Notes: generated by a model from the letters alone, not told the origin. Counted from the stretch's first letter, positions 16,491-25,035 are shown. The stretch: DNA of 33,737 bases from Balneolales bacterium (GCA_020832405.1 JAFIET010000041.1:1-33737); one strand, 5' to 3'. Translations and numbers: made by a program.

Positions 16491-17114
16491 TTAATTGAAG
16501 TTTACGCCGCGGAACCTTGAGGGCCGCGGAATTTCCACATAGTTAAACTCACCGTTGCGGAATGTTATTTCATACCAGTTTCCGCGTTCCGGAGAATAGA
16601 ACACATCTGTGAAGTCTGTGAGTTGCGTTGGCTCCATCAGTTTGCGCGAAAGCGCCCTTTTGATTTGCGGCATCAGATCGATGTAGCTCACCGAAACCGC
16701 ATACACAAGGCCGCGGGCAAAAGGCCCGTCGATATCCAGGATCATCATCGGGTAGGTGTCGTTTACGATGAACCAGTATTCGTACTGTATGGCCTCGGCC
16801 ATGCGGAACCCCTGCCTGAAGGCAAGGTCGTCGAGGGTACGGGTCGGGTCGCCAAATACGGTCTGAAACCTCGCACGCAGCTCCATAGAGGGGATGCGGT
16901 CGATATCTGTGATTCCCTGCATGCCCTGACCGGTCCAGCGGGTGTTGCGGAACCGGCGCTCGAAGGTTGCCGCATCAACGCGCTCAATTTTTACGATTTC
17001 GGCCTCTGTGAAGGCGTCAGCCTGTTGTGCCTGAGCCGAATCCGGCCGGAACAGAAATGTGCCGGCAAGGAGCAGAAAAAGGACAAACCAGCCCGCAGCG
17101 TTTAAAATTGACAT
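16491..17114 (-). CDS. Exported protein of unknown function
   Basis: I do not recognise a family. A clear signal peptide (hydrophobic 8-22, cleavage after AQA about residue 30) precedes a compact 175-residue domain with many aromatic residues (YEYWFIVNDTYPMMILDIDG in the middle) and no cysteines that would suggest a redox role. No lipobox is present, so the product is probably a soluble periplasmic protein. It starts 30 nt after the lepA stop and is likely cotranscribed with lepA. The tail (about 165-207) reads as a small beta domain. The conserved-looking WFIVNDTYP segment would be a good query. Confidence 0.75.
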   Translation of the reverse strand: MSILNAAGWFVLFLLLAGTFLFRPDSAQAQQADAFTEAEIVKIERVDAATFERRFRNTRWTGQGMQGITDIDRIPSMELRARFQTVFGDPTRTLDDLAFRQGFRMAEAIQYEYWFIVNDTYPMMILDIDGPFARGLVYAVSVSYIDLMPQIKRALSRKLMEPTQLTDFTDVFYSPERGNWYEITFRNGEFNYVEIPRPSRFRGVNFN

Positions 17115-17144
17115 AATGAAAAAAGAGTGGGGTTAAGAAAAAGA

Positions 17145-18941
17145 TTAGTTGTCGTTCATTGAGAGAACGGCTAAGAAGGCCTCTTGTGGTATCTCAACCG
17201 AGCCAACTTGCTTCATTCTTTTTTTACCTTCTTTTTGCTTCTCAAGCAGCTTGCGTTTACGGGTAATGTCACCTCCGTAACATTTTGCGATTACATCTTT
17301 ACGCATGGCGCGAATGGTGTCACGCGCGATTACTTTTTTGCCGATGGCGGCCTGAATGGCAACTTCATACATCTGCCGCGGAATCAGCTCTTTGAGTTTT
17401 GCGCAGAGTTTCTTGCCCCATTCGTAGGCTTTGTCGCGGTGTACGATGCTGGAAAGCGCATCAACCGGCTCGCCGTTAAGCAGGATATCGAGCTTCACCA
17501 TGTTGCCGGGCCGCTGACCGATAAACTCGTAGTCGAGCGAAGCATAGCCGCGGGTCGAGCTTTTGAGCTTGTCATAAAAATCGAACACGACCTCTGCCAT
17601 CGGCAGCTCGTAGGTGAGGTCAACGCGGGTGGCGTCGAGGTACATGGTATTGATGTACTGTCCGCGCCGCTCCTGACACAGTTTCATAATGGCGCCGATG
17701 TACTCCGAAGGTGCAATGATCTGCGCTTTGATGTAGGGTTCGTAAATTTTCTCAATCAGGCCGGCTTCGGGCATATCGCTTGGGTTATCTACCATCATCC
17801 GTTTGCCGGCAGTGGTCTCTACCTCGTACTCCACGTTGGGTACGGTAGTGATGATATCCATGTCGAATTCCCGGTCGAGGCGCTCCTGCACGATTTCCAT
17901 GTGGAGCATGCCGAGGAAGCCGGCCCGGAAACCAAACCCAAGGGCAGCAGAGGTTTCCGGCACATAATTGAGGGAGGCATCATTGAGCTTCAGTTTTTCA
18001 AGTGCGGAACGCAGGCTTTCAAAATCTTCGCTGTTGGTCGGGTAGATACCGCTGAAAACCATCGGCTTTACTTCCTTGTAGCCGGGGATAGGTTCGGTAG
18101 CTCCGTTTTTGACCGTGGTGATGGTGTCGCCTACTTTGGTATCGGCCAGGGATTTCACGCTGCCGATAATATACCCGACCTCGCCGGCCCTGAGTTCGTC
18201 GCAGGGCGTCATTTTCATGCGAAGGTAACCGATTTCGTCAGCGTCGTAATCCTGCTCTACAGCCATGAAATTCATACGGTCGCCTTTTCTGAGAACGCCG
18301 TCCATGATTCTGACATATACGATGGAGCCACGGTAGGAATTAAAAACCGAATCGAAAATAAGAGCTTTCAGCGGCTTATCCGGGTCGCCTTTTGGCGGGG
18401 GCACGCGCTTGATGAGATGCTCCAGAAGCTCGGGCACGCCCATGCCGGTTTTACCGGAAACGTGCAAAATGTCTTCGCGCTCACAACCTATCAAATCCAT
18501 CACCTGCTGTGCGGAACCTTCAACATCAGCACCGGGCAGGTCAATTTTGTTGAGCACGGGGATAATCTCAAGATTTTGCTCAATGGCCTGATACAGGTTT
18601 GAAATCGTTTGGGCCTCAACACCCTGCGCTGCGTCAACAACGAGAATGGCGCCTTCACAAGCGGTTAGCGCCCTCGAAACTTCGTATGCAAAGTCAACGT
18701 GGCCGGGGGTATCTATCAGGTTGAAGATGTACTTTTGCCCGTCGAGGGCCGTGTAGTCCATTTTGATAGCGTGGCTCTTGATGGTGATGCCCCGTTCGCG
18801 TTCAAGATCCATATCGTCGAGAACCTGATTCTGCATCTCACGTTCGGTGATGGTGCCGGTTTTTTCGAGTAACCGGTCTGCGAGGGTGCTCTTACCGTGG
18901 TCGATATGAGCAATAATACAAAAGTTGCGAATGTGCTTCAT
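17145..18941 (-). CDS. lepA: Elongation factor 4 (ribosomal back-translocase)
   Basis: Translational GTPase that acts on stalled or mis-translocated ribosomes. G1 AHIDHGKS (11-18), switch II/G3 DTPGHVDF (77-84) and G4 NKID (131-134) are intact, as are the EF-Tu-like domain II and the LepA-specific C-terminal domain (lysine-rich ALMRKDV-type segment and [19 protein letters not shown]-like region, seen here as [17 protein letters not shown]). At 598 aa it matches the family. The ATG at 18941 directly precedes the conserved [13 protein letters not shown]. It heads a run with the unknown exported protein and lepB, repeating the lepA-lepB neighbourhood seen in many bacteria. Confidence 0.97.
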   Translation of the reverse strand: MKHIRNFCIIAHIDHGKSTLADRLLEKTGTITEREMQNQVLDDMDLERERGITIKSHAIKMDYTALDGQKYIFNLIDTPGHVDFAYEVSRALTACEGAILVVDAAQGVEAQTISNLYQAIEQNLEIIPVLNKIDLPGADVEGSAQQVMDLIGCEREDILHVSGKTGMGVPELLEHLIKRVPPPKGDPDKPLKALIFDSVFNSYRGSIVYVRIMDGVLRKGDRMNFMAVEQDYDADEIGYLRMKMTPCDELRAGEVGYIIGSVKSLADTKVGDTITTVKNGATEPIPGYKEVKPMVFSGIYPTNSEDFESLRSALEKLKLNDASLNYVPETSAALGFGFRAGFLGMLHMEIVQERLDREFDMDIITTVPNVEYEVETTAGKRMMVDNPSDMPEAGLIEKIYEPYIKAQIIAPSEYIGAIMKLCQERRGQYINTMYLDATRVDLTYELPMAEVVFDFYDKLKSSTRGYASLDYEFIGQRPGNMVKLDILLNGEPVDALSSIVHRDKAYEWGKKLCAKLKELIPRQMYEVAIQAAIGKKVIARDTIRAMRKDVIAKCYGGDITRKRKLLEKQKEGKKRMKQVGSVEIPQEAFLAVLSMNDN

Positions 18942-19042
18942 GTAGGAGATTAGGTCGTTTTTTCCAAAGTTTGGTAAAATAGCAAATTAAAGCCTCATAT
19001 TGAAGCCGCCACAGCCCGGCATACTTAAATATAGGCCTGTTG

Positions 19043-19055
19043 TTTTAGGGTGATG
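19043..19055 (+). repeat. Recurring motif TTTTAGGGTGATG
   Basis: Exact copy in the non-coding gap between the divergent lepA and his transcripts. The surrounding stretch 18942-19190 shows no gene. Confidence 0.55.
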
Positions 19056-19179
19056 CGGGCTTCGGCAGCATTTTGAGCTTTATCACCATTTTTCCGGTAA
19101 AAGAGCTGTGGCTTTGGCAGCATTTGTAAAGAGATGTTTTGATGGTTCGTGGCCGGTGCCATAAAGAGCACGGTTTGGC

Positions 19180-19187
19180 TATATTTG
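19180..19187 (+). promoter_or_regulatory. Candidate -7 element of the his leader promoter
   Basis: TATATTTG fits the Bacteroidota -7 consensus TAnnTTTG perfectly. No TTTG sits at the usual 19-20 bp upstream, so the promoter would be weak or regulated. Transcription would start near 19193 and give a leader of about 300 nt before hisG. Confidence 0.3.
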
Positions 19188-19217
19188 CGGTAATGAAAAA
19201 AATAAATTCAATACCTA

Positions 19218-19412
19218 ATGATGCAGCAGTTTCTGCGGAAGTATCACAAAAGCGTGTTTCGGGATTTCCCGCAGGTTTGGTATGGCAGCATTACACTGAT
19301 CTACTGATGCTCACGGAGTTTTCACCAAAAAAACATGATTGGTATCATCACGGTCATGGTATTCGGGCTGCACACACCGGCTGCAAAACTTTGCATGATT
19401 GAACGTATTTGA
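19218..19412 (+). pseudogene. Possible small membrane-protein gene broken by two single-base indels
   Basis: From ATG 19218 a frame reads as plausible protein (starting MMQQFLRKYHKSVFRDF) with G/C-rich third positions like the neighbouring genes, then meets TGA at 19305. Adding one base there (TAC CTG ATG for TAC TGATG) continues into LMLTEFSPK; removing one A from the A7 run at 19327-19333 returns to the first frame, which goes on as a hydrophobic segment (MIGIITVMVFGLHTP) to TGA at 19410-19412. The repaired product would be about 64 aa with one or two membrane segments. Both changes are at short homopolymers, so decay or sequence error are possible. The same bases also encode the His-rich frame of the proposed leader, and the two readings compete. 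Confidence 0.35.
19307..19402 (+). promoter_or_regulatory. Candidate His-rich leader peptide frame of the his operon
   Basis: A 31-codon frame from ATG 19307 (or 69 codons from ATG 19193) with six His codons, four of them within eight codons (H-D-W-Y-H-H-G-H at 19334-19357), ending 38 nt before the terminator stem upstream of hisG. Such a frame is what a translation-coupled attenuator would use to sense charged tRNA-His. Third positions upstream of 19300 in this frame are AT-rich, so only the short version looks reasonable. It could also be the shifted shadow of the broken small gene. Confidence 0.35.
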
Positions 19413-19485
19413 TACCCGCTTCGTTTAAAAACCGCCACTCAGCCGGCTGAATACACAAAACAGTATCAGACCGGCTTTTTTGTTT
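19376..19485 (+). terminator. Terminator / candidate attenuator upstream of hisG
   Basis: Stem AGCCGGCTGA (19441-19450) pairs with TCAG-A-CCGGCT (19466-19476, one bulged A) and is followed by TTTTTTGTTT. It ends only 10-35 nt before the possible hisG start codons, which leaves no room for a promoter after it, so hisG transcripts must read through it. An upstream copy of ACCGGCT (19376-19382) can pair with the same arm (CCGGCTG 19377-19383 with CAGCCGG 19440-19446), forming a competing antiterminator. The stem and T-tract are seen; attenuation is inferred. Confidence 0.65.
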
Positions 19486-19518
19486 CGGTACCCCTTGAAT
19501 TCAAAACAGTTAGATTTT

Positions 19519-20388
19519 TTGGAACCTGTACAAACCCTTCGGATTGCCATCCAGAAAAGCGGACGGCTCACAGAAAAAACCATTACCCTGCTCGAAAACA
19601 TCGGCATTAAGTTTGACGGCTACAAAAACCGCCTGCTTGTTAAAGCTCTGAATTTTGATGTTGAACTGCTGCTCATACGCGATGACGACATCCCTGAGTA
19701 TGTGCAGGACGGCATCTGCGATCTTGGCGTTGTAGGCGCGAATGTGACGCTCGAAACACAGGCCGACGTTACCGTGCTCAAAGACCTCGATTTCGGCCAT
19801 TGCCGGCTTTCGATTGCCAGCCCGGTAAGCCGCAGCATTGGCTCGGCTAAGGAGCTGGGCGGCAAACGTATTGCTACGAGCTACCCGGTGCTCACCAAAA
19901 AGTATTTTGAGAAACTTGGCCTTGATGTAAAGACCATCAAGATTTCCGGCGCGGTGGAAATTACGCCCCGTCTCGATGTGGCCGATGCCATCTGCGACCT
20001 TGTTTCGACCGGCAGCACGCTCAAGACCAACGGCTTGCGCGAGCTGGAGACGATTCTGCACTCGCAATCGCAGCTGATCCGCACCAACAAAGAGCTGCCG
20101 GAGCATAAAACGGAGCTCATTAATAAATTTTTGGTCCGTATTGAGGGGCAGCTGCTGGCGGAGAACAGCCGCTACATTATGATGAACGCCCCGAAGGAAT
20201 CGCTGGCGCGCATCACGGAAATCATCCCGGCGCTGAACAGTCCGACGGTGCTGCCGCTGGCCGACCCGAGCATGATTGCCATCCACACAGTGATTCCCAT
20301 TACCAAGTTCTGGGAAGTGATGGAAGAGCTCAAAGCCGCAGGCGCCACCGGCATCGTGATGCTGCCGATTCAGAATATGATTAACTAA
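19519..20388 (+). CDS. hisG: ATP phosphoribosyltransferase, long form
   Basis: First enzyme of histidine synthesis: joins ATP and PRPP. The N-terminal LRIAIQKSGRL, the DLGVVGANV segment and the PRPP-binding region ending in DLVSTGSTLKTNGL are present. The extension from about residue 205 is the ACT-like regulatory domain, so this is the long, HisZ-independent form that is normally feedback-inhibited by histidine. No ATG is available: I chose TTG 19519 because the family starts just before TLRIAIQ; TTG 19495 adds 8 residues and TTG 19480 lies in the terminator's T-tract. The next gene, hisD, begins 17 nt after the stop. Confidence 0.93.
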   Translation: MEPVQTLRIAIQKSGRLTEKTITLLENIGIKFDGYKNRLLVKALNFDVELLLIRDDDIPEYVQDGICDLGVVGANVTLETQADVTVLKDLDFGHCRLSIASPVSRSIGSAKELGGKRIATSYPVLTKKYFEKLGLDVKTIKISGAVEITPRLDVADAICDLVSTGSTLKTNGLRELETILHSQSQLIRTNKELPEHKTELINKFLVRIEGQLLAENSRYIMMNAPKESLARITEIIPALNSPTVLPLADPSMIAIHTVIPITKFWEVMEELKAAGATGIVMLPIQNMIN

Positions 20389-20405
20389 CCCCGCGTATTT
20401 CCGGC

Positions 20406-21716
20406 ATGAAAACCTACCACTATTCATCTTTGTCTGCTTCGGAAATCGCGGCCCTGTGCAAGCGCACCGCTGTTAATTTCGACCGGATTGAGCCGGTTGT
20501 GCGTGAAATTCTGCAGCAGGTGAAAACGCAGGGTGATGTTGCCGTGCAGGCCCTTACTCAAAAATTTGACGGCTTCTCGCCCGATCCGCTGGTAATTTCG
20601 GTACCGGATTTGGGTGATATCGAACTTTCTGCGGAAAAGAAAGCGGCCTTCGACCGCGCTTTTTCCAATATTCACGCATTTCACCTTGCACAGCGCCCCT
20701 CGCTGCTTTCCGTCGAAACCATGACCGGCGTTGTGTGCCGGCGTGAGGCCCGCCCGATTGAAGCTGTGGGACTCTACGTGCCCGGCGGCACAGCGGTGCT
20801 GCCTTCGACCGTGCTGATGCTCGGCGTACCGGCCATGATTGCGGAGTGCCCGGTGCGTGTGATGGCAACGCCGCCGCGCAAAGACGGCAGTATTGCACCT
20901 GAAATTCTGTACTGTGCCGCGCTCACGGGCATCACACATATTGTGAAAGCCGGCGGGGCACAGGCTGTTGCGGCCATGGCCTACGGCACCGAAACCGTGC
21001 CCAAAGTGAACAAGATTTTTGGTCCCGGTAATCAGTACGTTACCTGCGCCAAAATGCTGGTTTCGCAGTCAGATGCCATTGTGGGCATCGATATGCCGGC
21101 GGGACCTTCGGAGGTGCTTGTAATTGCCGACGAAACCGCGGACCCTGAATTCGTGGCCGCTGACCTGCTCTCACAAGCCGAGCACGGGGCCGACTCGCAG
21201 GTTGTGCTGGTTACCACAAGCGAAGCCTTACTGGCAGAAACGCTGGCCGAAGTTGCGCGTCAGCTCGAAACCCTGCCCCGCATGGAAGCCGCCCGACTGG
21301 CCCTGGCCAACAGCAGCGCCGTGCTGGTCGAAAGCCGGGAGCAGGCACTCGCCTTTTCCAACCTTTGGGCGCCCGAGCACCTGATCATCGCATCTCATAT
21401 GGCAGCGGAGTATGTCCCCGGTATTACAAGTGCGGGCTCGGTTTTCCTCGGAAACTGGACTCCCGAAAGTGCCGGCGACTATGCCTCAGGCACCAATCAC
21501 ACCTTGCCCACAAGCGGCTACGCGGCCATGTACAGCGGCGTGTCGCTGGATTCTTTCTATAAAATGATCACCTTTCAGGAACTCAGCCCCGAGGGGCTGC
21601 GCGATCTGGGTCCAACTGTTGAGGTGATGGCACAGGCCGAGGGCCTCGAAGCCCACAAGCAGGCCGTTACCCGCCGCCTGAACCGCTTCGCACAAATCAA
21701 GACTGATTTACCCTGA
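20406..21716 (+). CDS. hisD: Histidinol dehydrogenase
   Basis: Zinc- and NAD-dependent enzyme oxidising histidinol to histidine in two steps, the end of the pathway. Zinc ligands are Q257 and H260 in LLSQAEHGADSQ, D358 in SAGDYASGTNH and H417 near the C-terminus (EGLEAHKQ). The catalytic pair E324-H325 is in NLWAPEHLII. The glycine-rich VGLYVPGGTAVLPSTVLM and IFGPGNQYVT segments match the family. At 436 aa it has normal length. The spacing to hisG (17 nt) and hisC (16 nt) indicates one operon. Confidence 0.97.
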   Translation: MKTYHYSSLSASEIAALCKRTAVNFDRIEPVVREILQQVKTQGDVAVQALTQKFDGFSPDPLVISVPDLGDIELSAEKKAAFDRAFSNIHAFHLAQRPSLLSVETMTGVVCRREARPIEAVGLYVPGGTAVLPSTVLMLGVPAMIAECPVRVMATPPRKDGSIAPEILYCAALTGITHIVKAGGAQAVAAMAYGTETVPKVNKIFGPGNQYVTCAKMLVSQSDAIVGIDMPAGPSEVLVIADETADPEFVAADLLSQAEHGADSQVVLVTTSEALLAETLAEVARQLETLPRMEAARLALANSSAVLVESREQALAFSNLWAPEHLIIASHMAAEYVPGITSAGSVFLGNWTPESAGDYASGTNHTLPTSGYAAMYSGVSLDSFYKMITFQELSPEGLRDLGPTVEVMAQAEGLEAHKQAVTRRLNRFAQIKTDLP

Positions 21717-21732
21717 CTTTCAACCCCGATCC

Positions 21733-22806
21733 ATGCCTGCATTTGATCCGCTGCCGCTGCTGCGCCCCAATATCCGCTCGCTGAAGCCCTACCGCTCTGC
21801 CCGCGATGATTTCAAGACCGGCATCCTGCTCGATGCCAACGAAAATCCTTTTCCGGCGGAGCTTCACCCTGAAGCGCAGCTCAACCGCTACCCCGACCCG
21901 CATTATGATGCCCTCCGTGACCGGCTGAGCACGCTCAAAGGCGTGCAGCCCTCACAGATTTTTCTCGGCAACGGCAGCGATGAAGCCATCGACATCCTCA
22001 TCCGCATGTTTTGCGAGCCGGGTAAAGACGCAATCGTAATCACCCCGCCCACCTACGGTATGTACCGGGTTAGCGCTGATATTCAGGATGTTAGGGTGAA
22101 GGAAGCTCCCCTTAATCCTGATTTCTCGCTTGATGCGGCATCCGTAATTGAAGCGGCCGCCTGCGCCAAGCTCGTTTTCCTGTGCTCGCCCAACAACCCG
22201 ACCGCAAACCGCCTCGACAGCGGGCAGCTTCGCGAGGTGCTGTCCGCGGCACAGTGCGTAGTGGTTGTGGATGAAGCCTACATCGATTTCAGTGCCGGTG
22301 AAAGCGCCCTGCGCTGGCTCGGGGAATTCCCGAACCTGGTAGTGATGCAGACCCTCTCGAAAGCCTGGGGACTTGCCGGCATCCGCCTCGGGATGGCCTT
22401 CGCCTCCGAAACCATCATCAGCTACATGATGCGGGTGAAGCCGCCCTACAACGTGAACACGCTCACGCAGCAGGCCGCGCTTCGGGTCCTGGCCGAGCCG
22501 GAACGAATATCCGCGTTGGTGAAGCAGCTGCTGCAGGAACGTGCCCGGCTTGCGGTGGCCCTGGCTAAATTCCCCGCCGTGTACAAAGTGGAGCCCAGCG
22601 ACGCCAATTTTCTGCTGGTAAGGGTGAAGGATGCCCTAAGCTGGTATAAAACCCTCGCCGCTGAAAATGTGATCGTGCGCTACCGCGGCGATCAGCTGCA
22701 CTGCGCGGACGGGCTCCGCATCACGGTCGGCAGCCCCGAAGAAAACGAAGCCCTGCTGAAGGCCTTCCAAAAACTGAGTGCTGAAATTCAACAACCATCA
22801 TCCTAA
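21733..22806 (+). CDS. hisC: Histidinol-phosphate aminotransferase
   Basis: PLP enzyme that transaminates imidazole acetol-phosphate to histidinol-phosphate. The N-terminal LDANENPF is the HisC hallmark; PLP contacts include N155 in SPNNPTANR, D180 and Y183 in VVDEAYIDF, and the Schiff-base lysine K210 in MQTLSKAWGLAGIRLG. The C-terminal LRITVGSPEEN completes the set. It is 357 aa, as expected. The ATG at 21733 is 16 nt after hisD, and the stop is 4 nt before the hisB start. Its place in the cluster makes this the histidine paralog rather than another aminotransferase. Confidence 0.96.
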   Translation: MPAFDPLPLLRPNIRSLKPYRSARDDFKTGILLDANENPFPAELHPEAQLNRYPDPHYDALRDRLSTLKGVQPSQIFLGNGSDEAIDILIRMFCEPGKDAIVITPPTYGMYRVSADIQDVRVKEAPLNPDFSLDAASVIEAAACAKLVFLCSPNNPTANRLDSGQLREVLSAAQCVVVVDEAYIDFSAGESALRWLGEFPNLVVMQTLSKAWGLAGIRLGMAFASETIISYMMRVKPPYNVNTLTQQAALRVLAEPERISALVKQLLQERARLAVALAKFPAVYKVEPSDANFLLVRVKDALSWYKTLAAENVIVRYRGDQLHCADGLRITVGSPEENEALLKAFQKLSAEIQQPSS

Positions 22807-22810
22807 AAAT

Positions 22811-23713
22811 ATGTCCCGTTTTTTTATTGCCGCTGAGGCTTTGTGTGAAGGAGAAGAGCTGCGGCCGTTCGCATTCCGTGCCCTCATACGCCTGCAGGAG
22901 GCCGGTGCAGCCCTGCTGCTTGATGCCGGGTTGCCGGCCGTCATCACCGAACGTCTGCGCCGCGAAGCGCTGCAATTTGAGTTGAAACCAGCTGAAGCAG
23001 TGGCGCAGGAAAAGGCGGGGGATGTCCGCCGTATCGGTGCCTCAGGCGATGGCCTCGTCATCACCACTGCCGGAATTGGGGCTGAGCCGCAAACCGCCGC
23101 CGACTGGCAGGCGCTGCTCGAACAGCTGCTGTTCCCGCCCCGTATCGGGCGCATCCGTCGCACCACCCGCGAAACCGACATCGAAGTCGAAATCAGGCTC
23201 GACGGCAGCGGGAAGCACGAAATCAGCACGGGTCTCGGCTTTTTCGATCACATGCTGGAGCAGATCGCGCGGCACGGGGGCGTAGATCTGAAGGTGAGGT
23301 GTAAAGGCGACCTGCACATCGACGAGCACCACACCATCGAAGACACTGCGCTTGCCCTGGGCGATGCCATCTCCGCGGCCCTGGGCGATAAGCGGGGCAT
23401 CACCCGCTACGCCTCCGTACTGCCGATGGACGAAACCCGCGCCATGACCGCGCTCGACCTTTCCGGCCGGCCGTATCTTGTGTTTGACGTAAGCTTCACC
23501 CGCGACAAAGTGGGCGATTTCCCCACCGAAATGGTGAAACATTTTTTTTACTCCCTTGCCATGAACACCAAGAGCACCCTGCATTTTGAAGTGAGCGGCG
23601 AGAACGATCATCACAAAATAGAGGCCATGTTTAAGGGCTTTGCAATCGTGCTGAAGCAGTCGGTGAAACGTACCGGCAGCCTCGAAATACCAAGCAGCAA
23701 AGGAGTTCTGTAA
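22811..23713 (+). CDS. hisB: Imidazoleglycerol-phosphate dehydratase with a vestigial N-terminal HAD domain
   Basis: Residues about 112-300 are a complete IGPD domain: FFDHMLEQIARHGG, HIDEHHTIEDTALALG, DETRAMTALDLSGRP, NDHHKIEAMFKGFA and the C-terminal PSSKGVL, with all metal-binding histidines. Residues 1-110 align by position with the histidinol-phosphatase half of bifunctional HisB, but are about 50 aa shorter and altered: the motif I DRDGT region reads IAAEA (both Asp lost), the metal-binding GD of motif III reads IGASG, and the Cys/His zinc loop is missing. The phosphatase is therefore almost certainly inactive and histidinol-phosphate must be hydrolysed by another enzyme. I use ATG 22811; an upstream ATG at 22778 would overlap hisC by 29 nt. 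Its stop overlaps the hisH start by one base. Confidence 0.93.
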   Translation: MSRFFIAAEALCEGEELRPFAFRALIRLQEAGAALLLDAGLPAVITERLRREALQFELKPAEAVAQEKAGDVRRIGASGDGLVITTAGIGAEPQTAADWQALLEQLLFPPRIGRIRRTTRETDIEVEIRLDGSGKHEISTGLGFFDHMLEQIARHGGVDLKVRCKGDLHIDEHHTIEDTALALGDAISAALGDKRGITRYASVLPMDETRAMTALDLSGRPYLVFDVSFTRDKVGDFPTEMVKHFFYSLAMNTKSTLHFEVSGENDHHKIEAMFKGFAIVLKQSVKRTGSLEIPSSKGVL

Positions 23714-24309
23714 TGATCAGCATCGTCGATTACCGGGCCGGCAACACAGCTTCGGTCTCCAATGCGCTGAAAAGGCTGGGGGCTGACTTCCGGATTACCA
23801 ACAGCATTGAGGAGCTCGAAGCTTCATCGGGCATCATTTTCCCCGGCGTCGGTCATGCTCAGGCAGCGATGAAGGCGCTGAAAGAGAATGGACTTGACGA
23901 CTGGCTTCGCGAAACGCCGCTGCCCGTGCTGGGTATCTGCCTCGGTATGCAGCTGCTTTTCGAGCACAGCGTTGAAGGTGATACCGACTGCCTCGGTCTG
24001 TTTCCGGGCAAACTGCTGCGCTTCAACGACCAAAGCGCCAAGGTGCCGCACATGGGCTGGAATACTTTCGATGAAATCGAAGAGGGGCATCCACTGATGC
24101 AGGGCATCACCCGCGACGATTACTTTTATTATGTGCACAGTTTTTATGCCCCCCCGGCTGCCCAAACCATAGGCAGCTGCAGCTATGCCGGGGTTACCTT
24201 CACCTCAGTAGCCGCTGAAGGCAACAAAATGGGGGTACAGTTTCACCCGGAAAAATCGGGTGATGCCGGCGCCCGGCTATTGGCAAACTTCATCAACCTC
24301 ACCCGCTGA
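23713..24309 (+). CDS. hisH: Imidazole glycerol phosphate synthase, glutaminase subunit
   Basis: Class I glutamine amidotransferase that feeds ammonia to HisF. The catalytic triad is visible: C76 in LGICLGMQLLF, H178 and E180 in GVQFHPEKSG. The oxyanion strand PGVGHAQAAM and the interdomain VPHMGWN are family-typical. It is 198 aa, normal. The ATG shares one base with the hisB stop (TAATG), which suggests translational coupling. Its obligate partner HisF is not encoded in the window, so hisF must lie elsewhere. Confidence 0.97.
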   Translation: MISIVDYRAGNTASVSNALKRLGADFRITNSIEELEASSGIIFPGVGHAQAAMKALKENGLDDWLRETPLPVLGICLGMQLLFEHSVEGDTDCLGLFPGKLLRFNDQSAKVPHMGWNTFDEIEEGHPLMQGITRDDYFYYVHSFYAPPAAQTIGSCSYAGVTFTSVAAEGNKMGVQFHPEKSGDAGARLLANFINLTR

Positions 24310-24336
24310 CCGCGGTTACAAATCACAAACAAGTCT

Positions 24337-25035
24337 ATGATCCGTATCCCCGCCATTGACCTCTACGACGGAAAAATTGTGCGCCTCAGGCAGGGCAGCT
24401 ACGACGAGGTAACCGTTTATGCCGACGACCCGGTCTCTTTTGCGGAGCGGCTGAGTGAGCGCGAAGATTTGCCGCGCCTGCACATTGTGGACCTCAACGG
24501 TGCCCGCGACGGCCGTTTTGAGAACCTCAGCCTTGTTGAAGCCATCGTGAAGCAAACCCCGCTGCAGGTGCAGATGGGCGGCGGCATCCGGCGCTTTGAG
24601 GATGTTGAACGCCTGCTTCTGGCGGGCGTGCATCGTGTGGTGTCGAGCTCTATGGCCGTGAACCGGCCGGAAGAGTGGCTAAGCGCACTCGAGGAGTTCG
24701 GGCCCGGCCGCTGTATTTTCGGCATGGACCTCAAAGACGGCAAGGTCGCTGTTGGCGGCTGGCTCGAAACCGACAACCGCACCCTCGAAGAGCTGCTCGG
24801 CCCCATGCTCAGCTACGGACTCACCGAAGTGCTTTGCACCGATATCGCCCGTGACGGCATGATGACCGGCCCGAACCTGCCCATGTATGCCGGTCTCCAA
24901 AAACGCTTTCCCGATCTCAATTTCATCGCGAGCGGAGGCGTTTCTTCCAACGAAGACCTCGCGCAGCTCGATACTGCGGGGCTTTTTGCCTGCGTAATCG
25001 GCAAGGCCTGGCTCGAAGGCATCGTGCAGATCTGA
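24337..25035 (+). CDS. hisA: ProFAR isomerase (HisA)
   Basis: Amadori isomerisation of ProFAR to PRFAR on a (beta/alpha)8 barrel. Catalytic D8 is in PAIDLYDGKIVRL and D169 in CTDIARDGMMTGPN; the phosphate-binding loops QMGGGIR and ASGGVSSNEDL are present. At 232 aa it is slightly short of the usual 240-245 but complete at both ends. It differs from HisF in having HisA's DLYDGK and CTDIARDG signatures. It is the last his gene here; hisF and hisI/hisE do not follow and a weak terminator overlaps its stop. Confidence 0.96.
   Translation: MIRIPAIDLYDGKIVRLRQGSYDEVTVYADDPVSFAERLSEREDLPRLHIVDLNGARDGRFENLSLVEAIVKQTPLQVQMGGGIRRFEDVERLLLAGVHRVVSSSMAVNRPEEWLSALEEFGPGRCIFGMDLKDGKVAVGGWLETDNRTLEELLGPMLSYGLTEVLCTDIARDGMMTGPNLPMYAGLQKRFPDLNFIASGGVSSNEDLAQLDTAGLFACVIGKAWLEGIVQI

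Noticed and set aside
17184-18602. 472-codon open frame on the + strand
   Set aside because: It lies wholly opposite lepA, whose conserved motifs leave no doubt about the coding strand; its translation has no recognisable motif.
19510-20427. 305-codon open frame on the minus strand
   Set aside because: Shadow of hisG; no family character.
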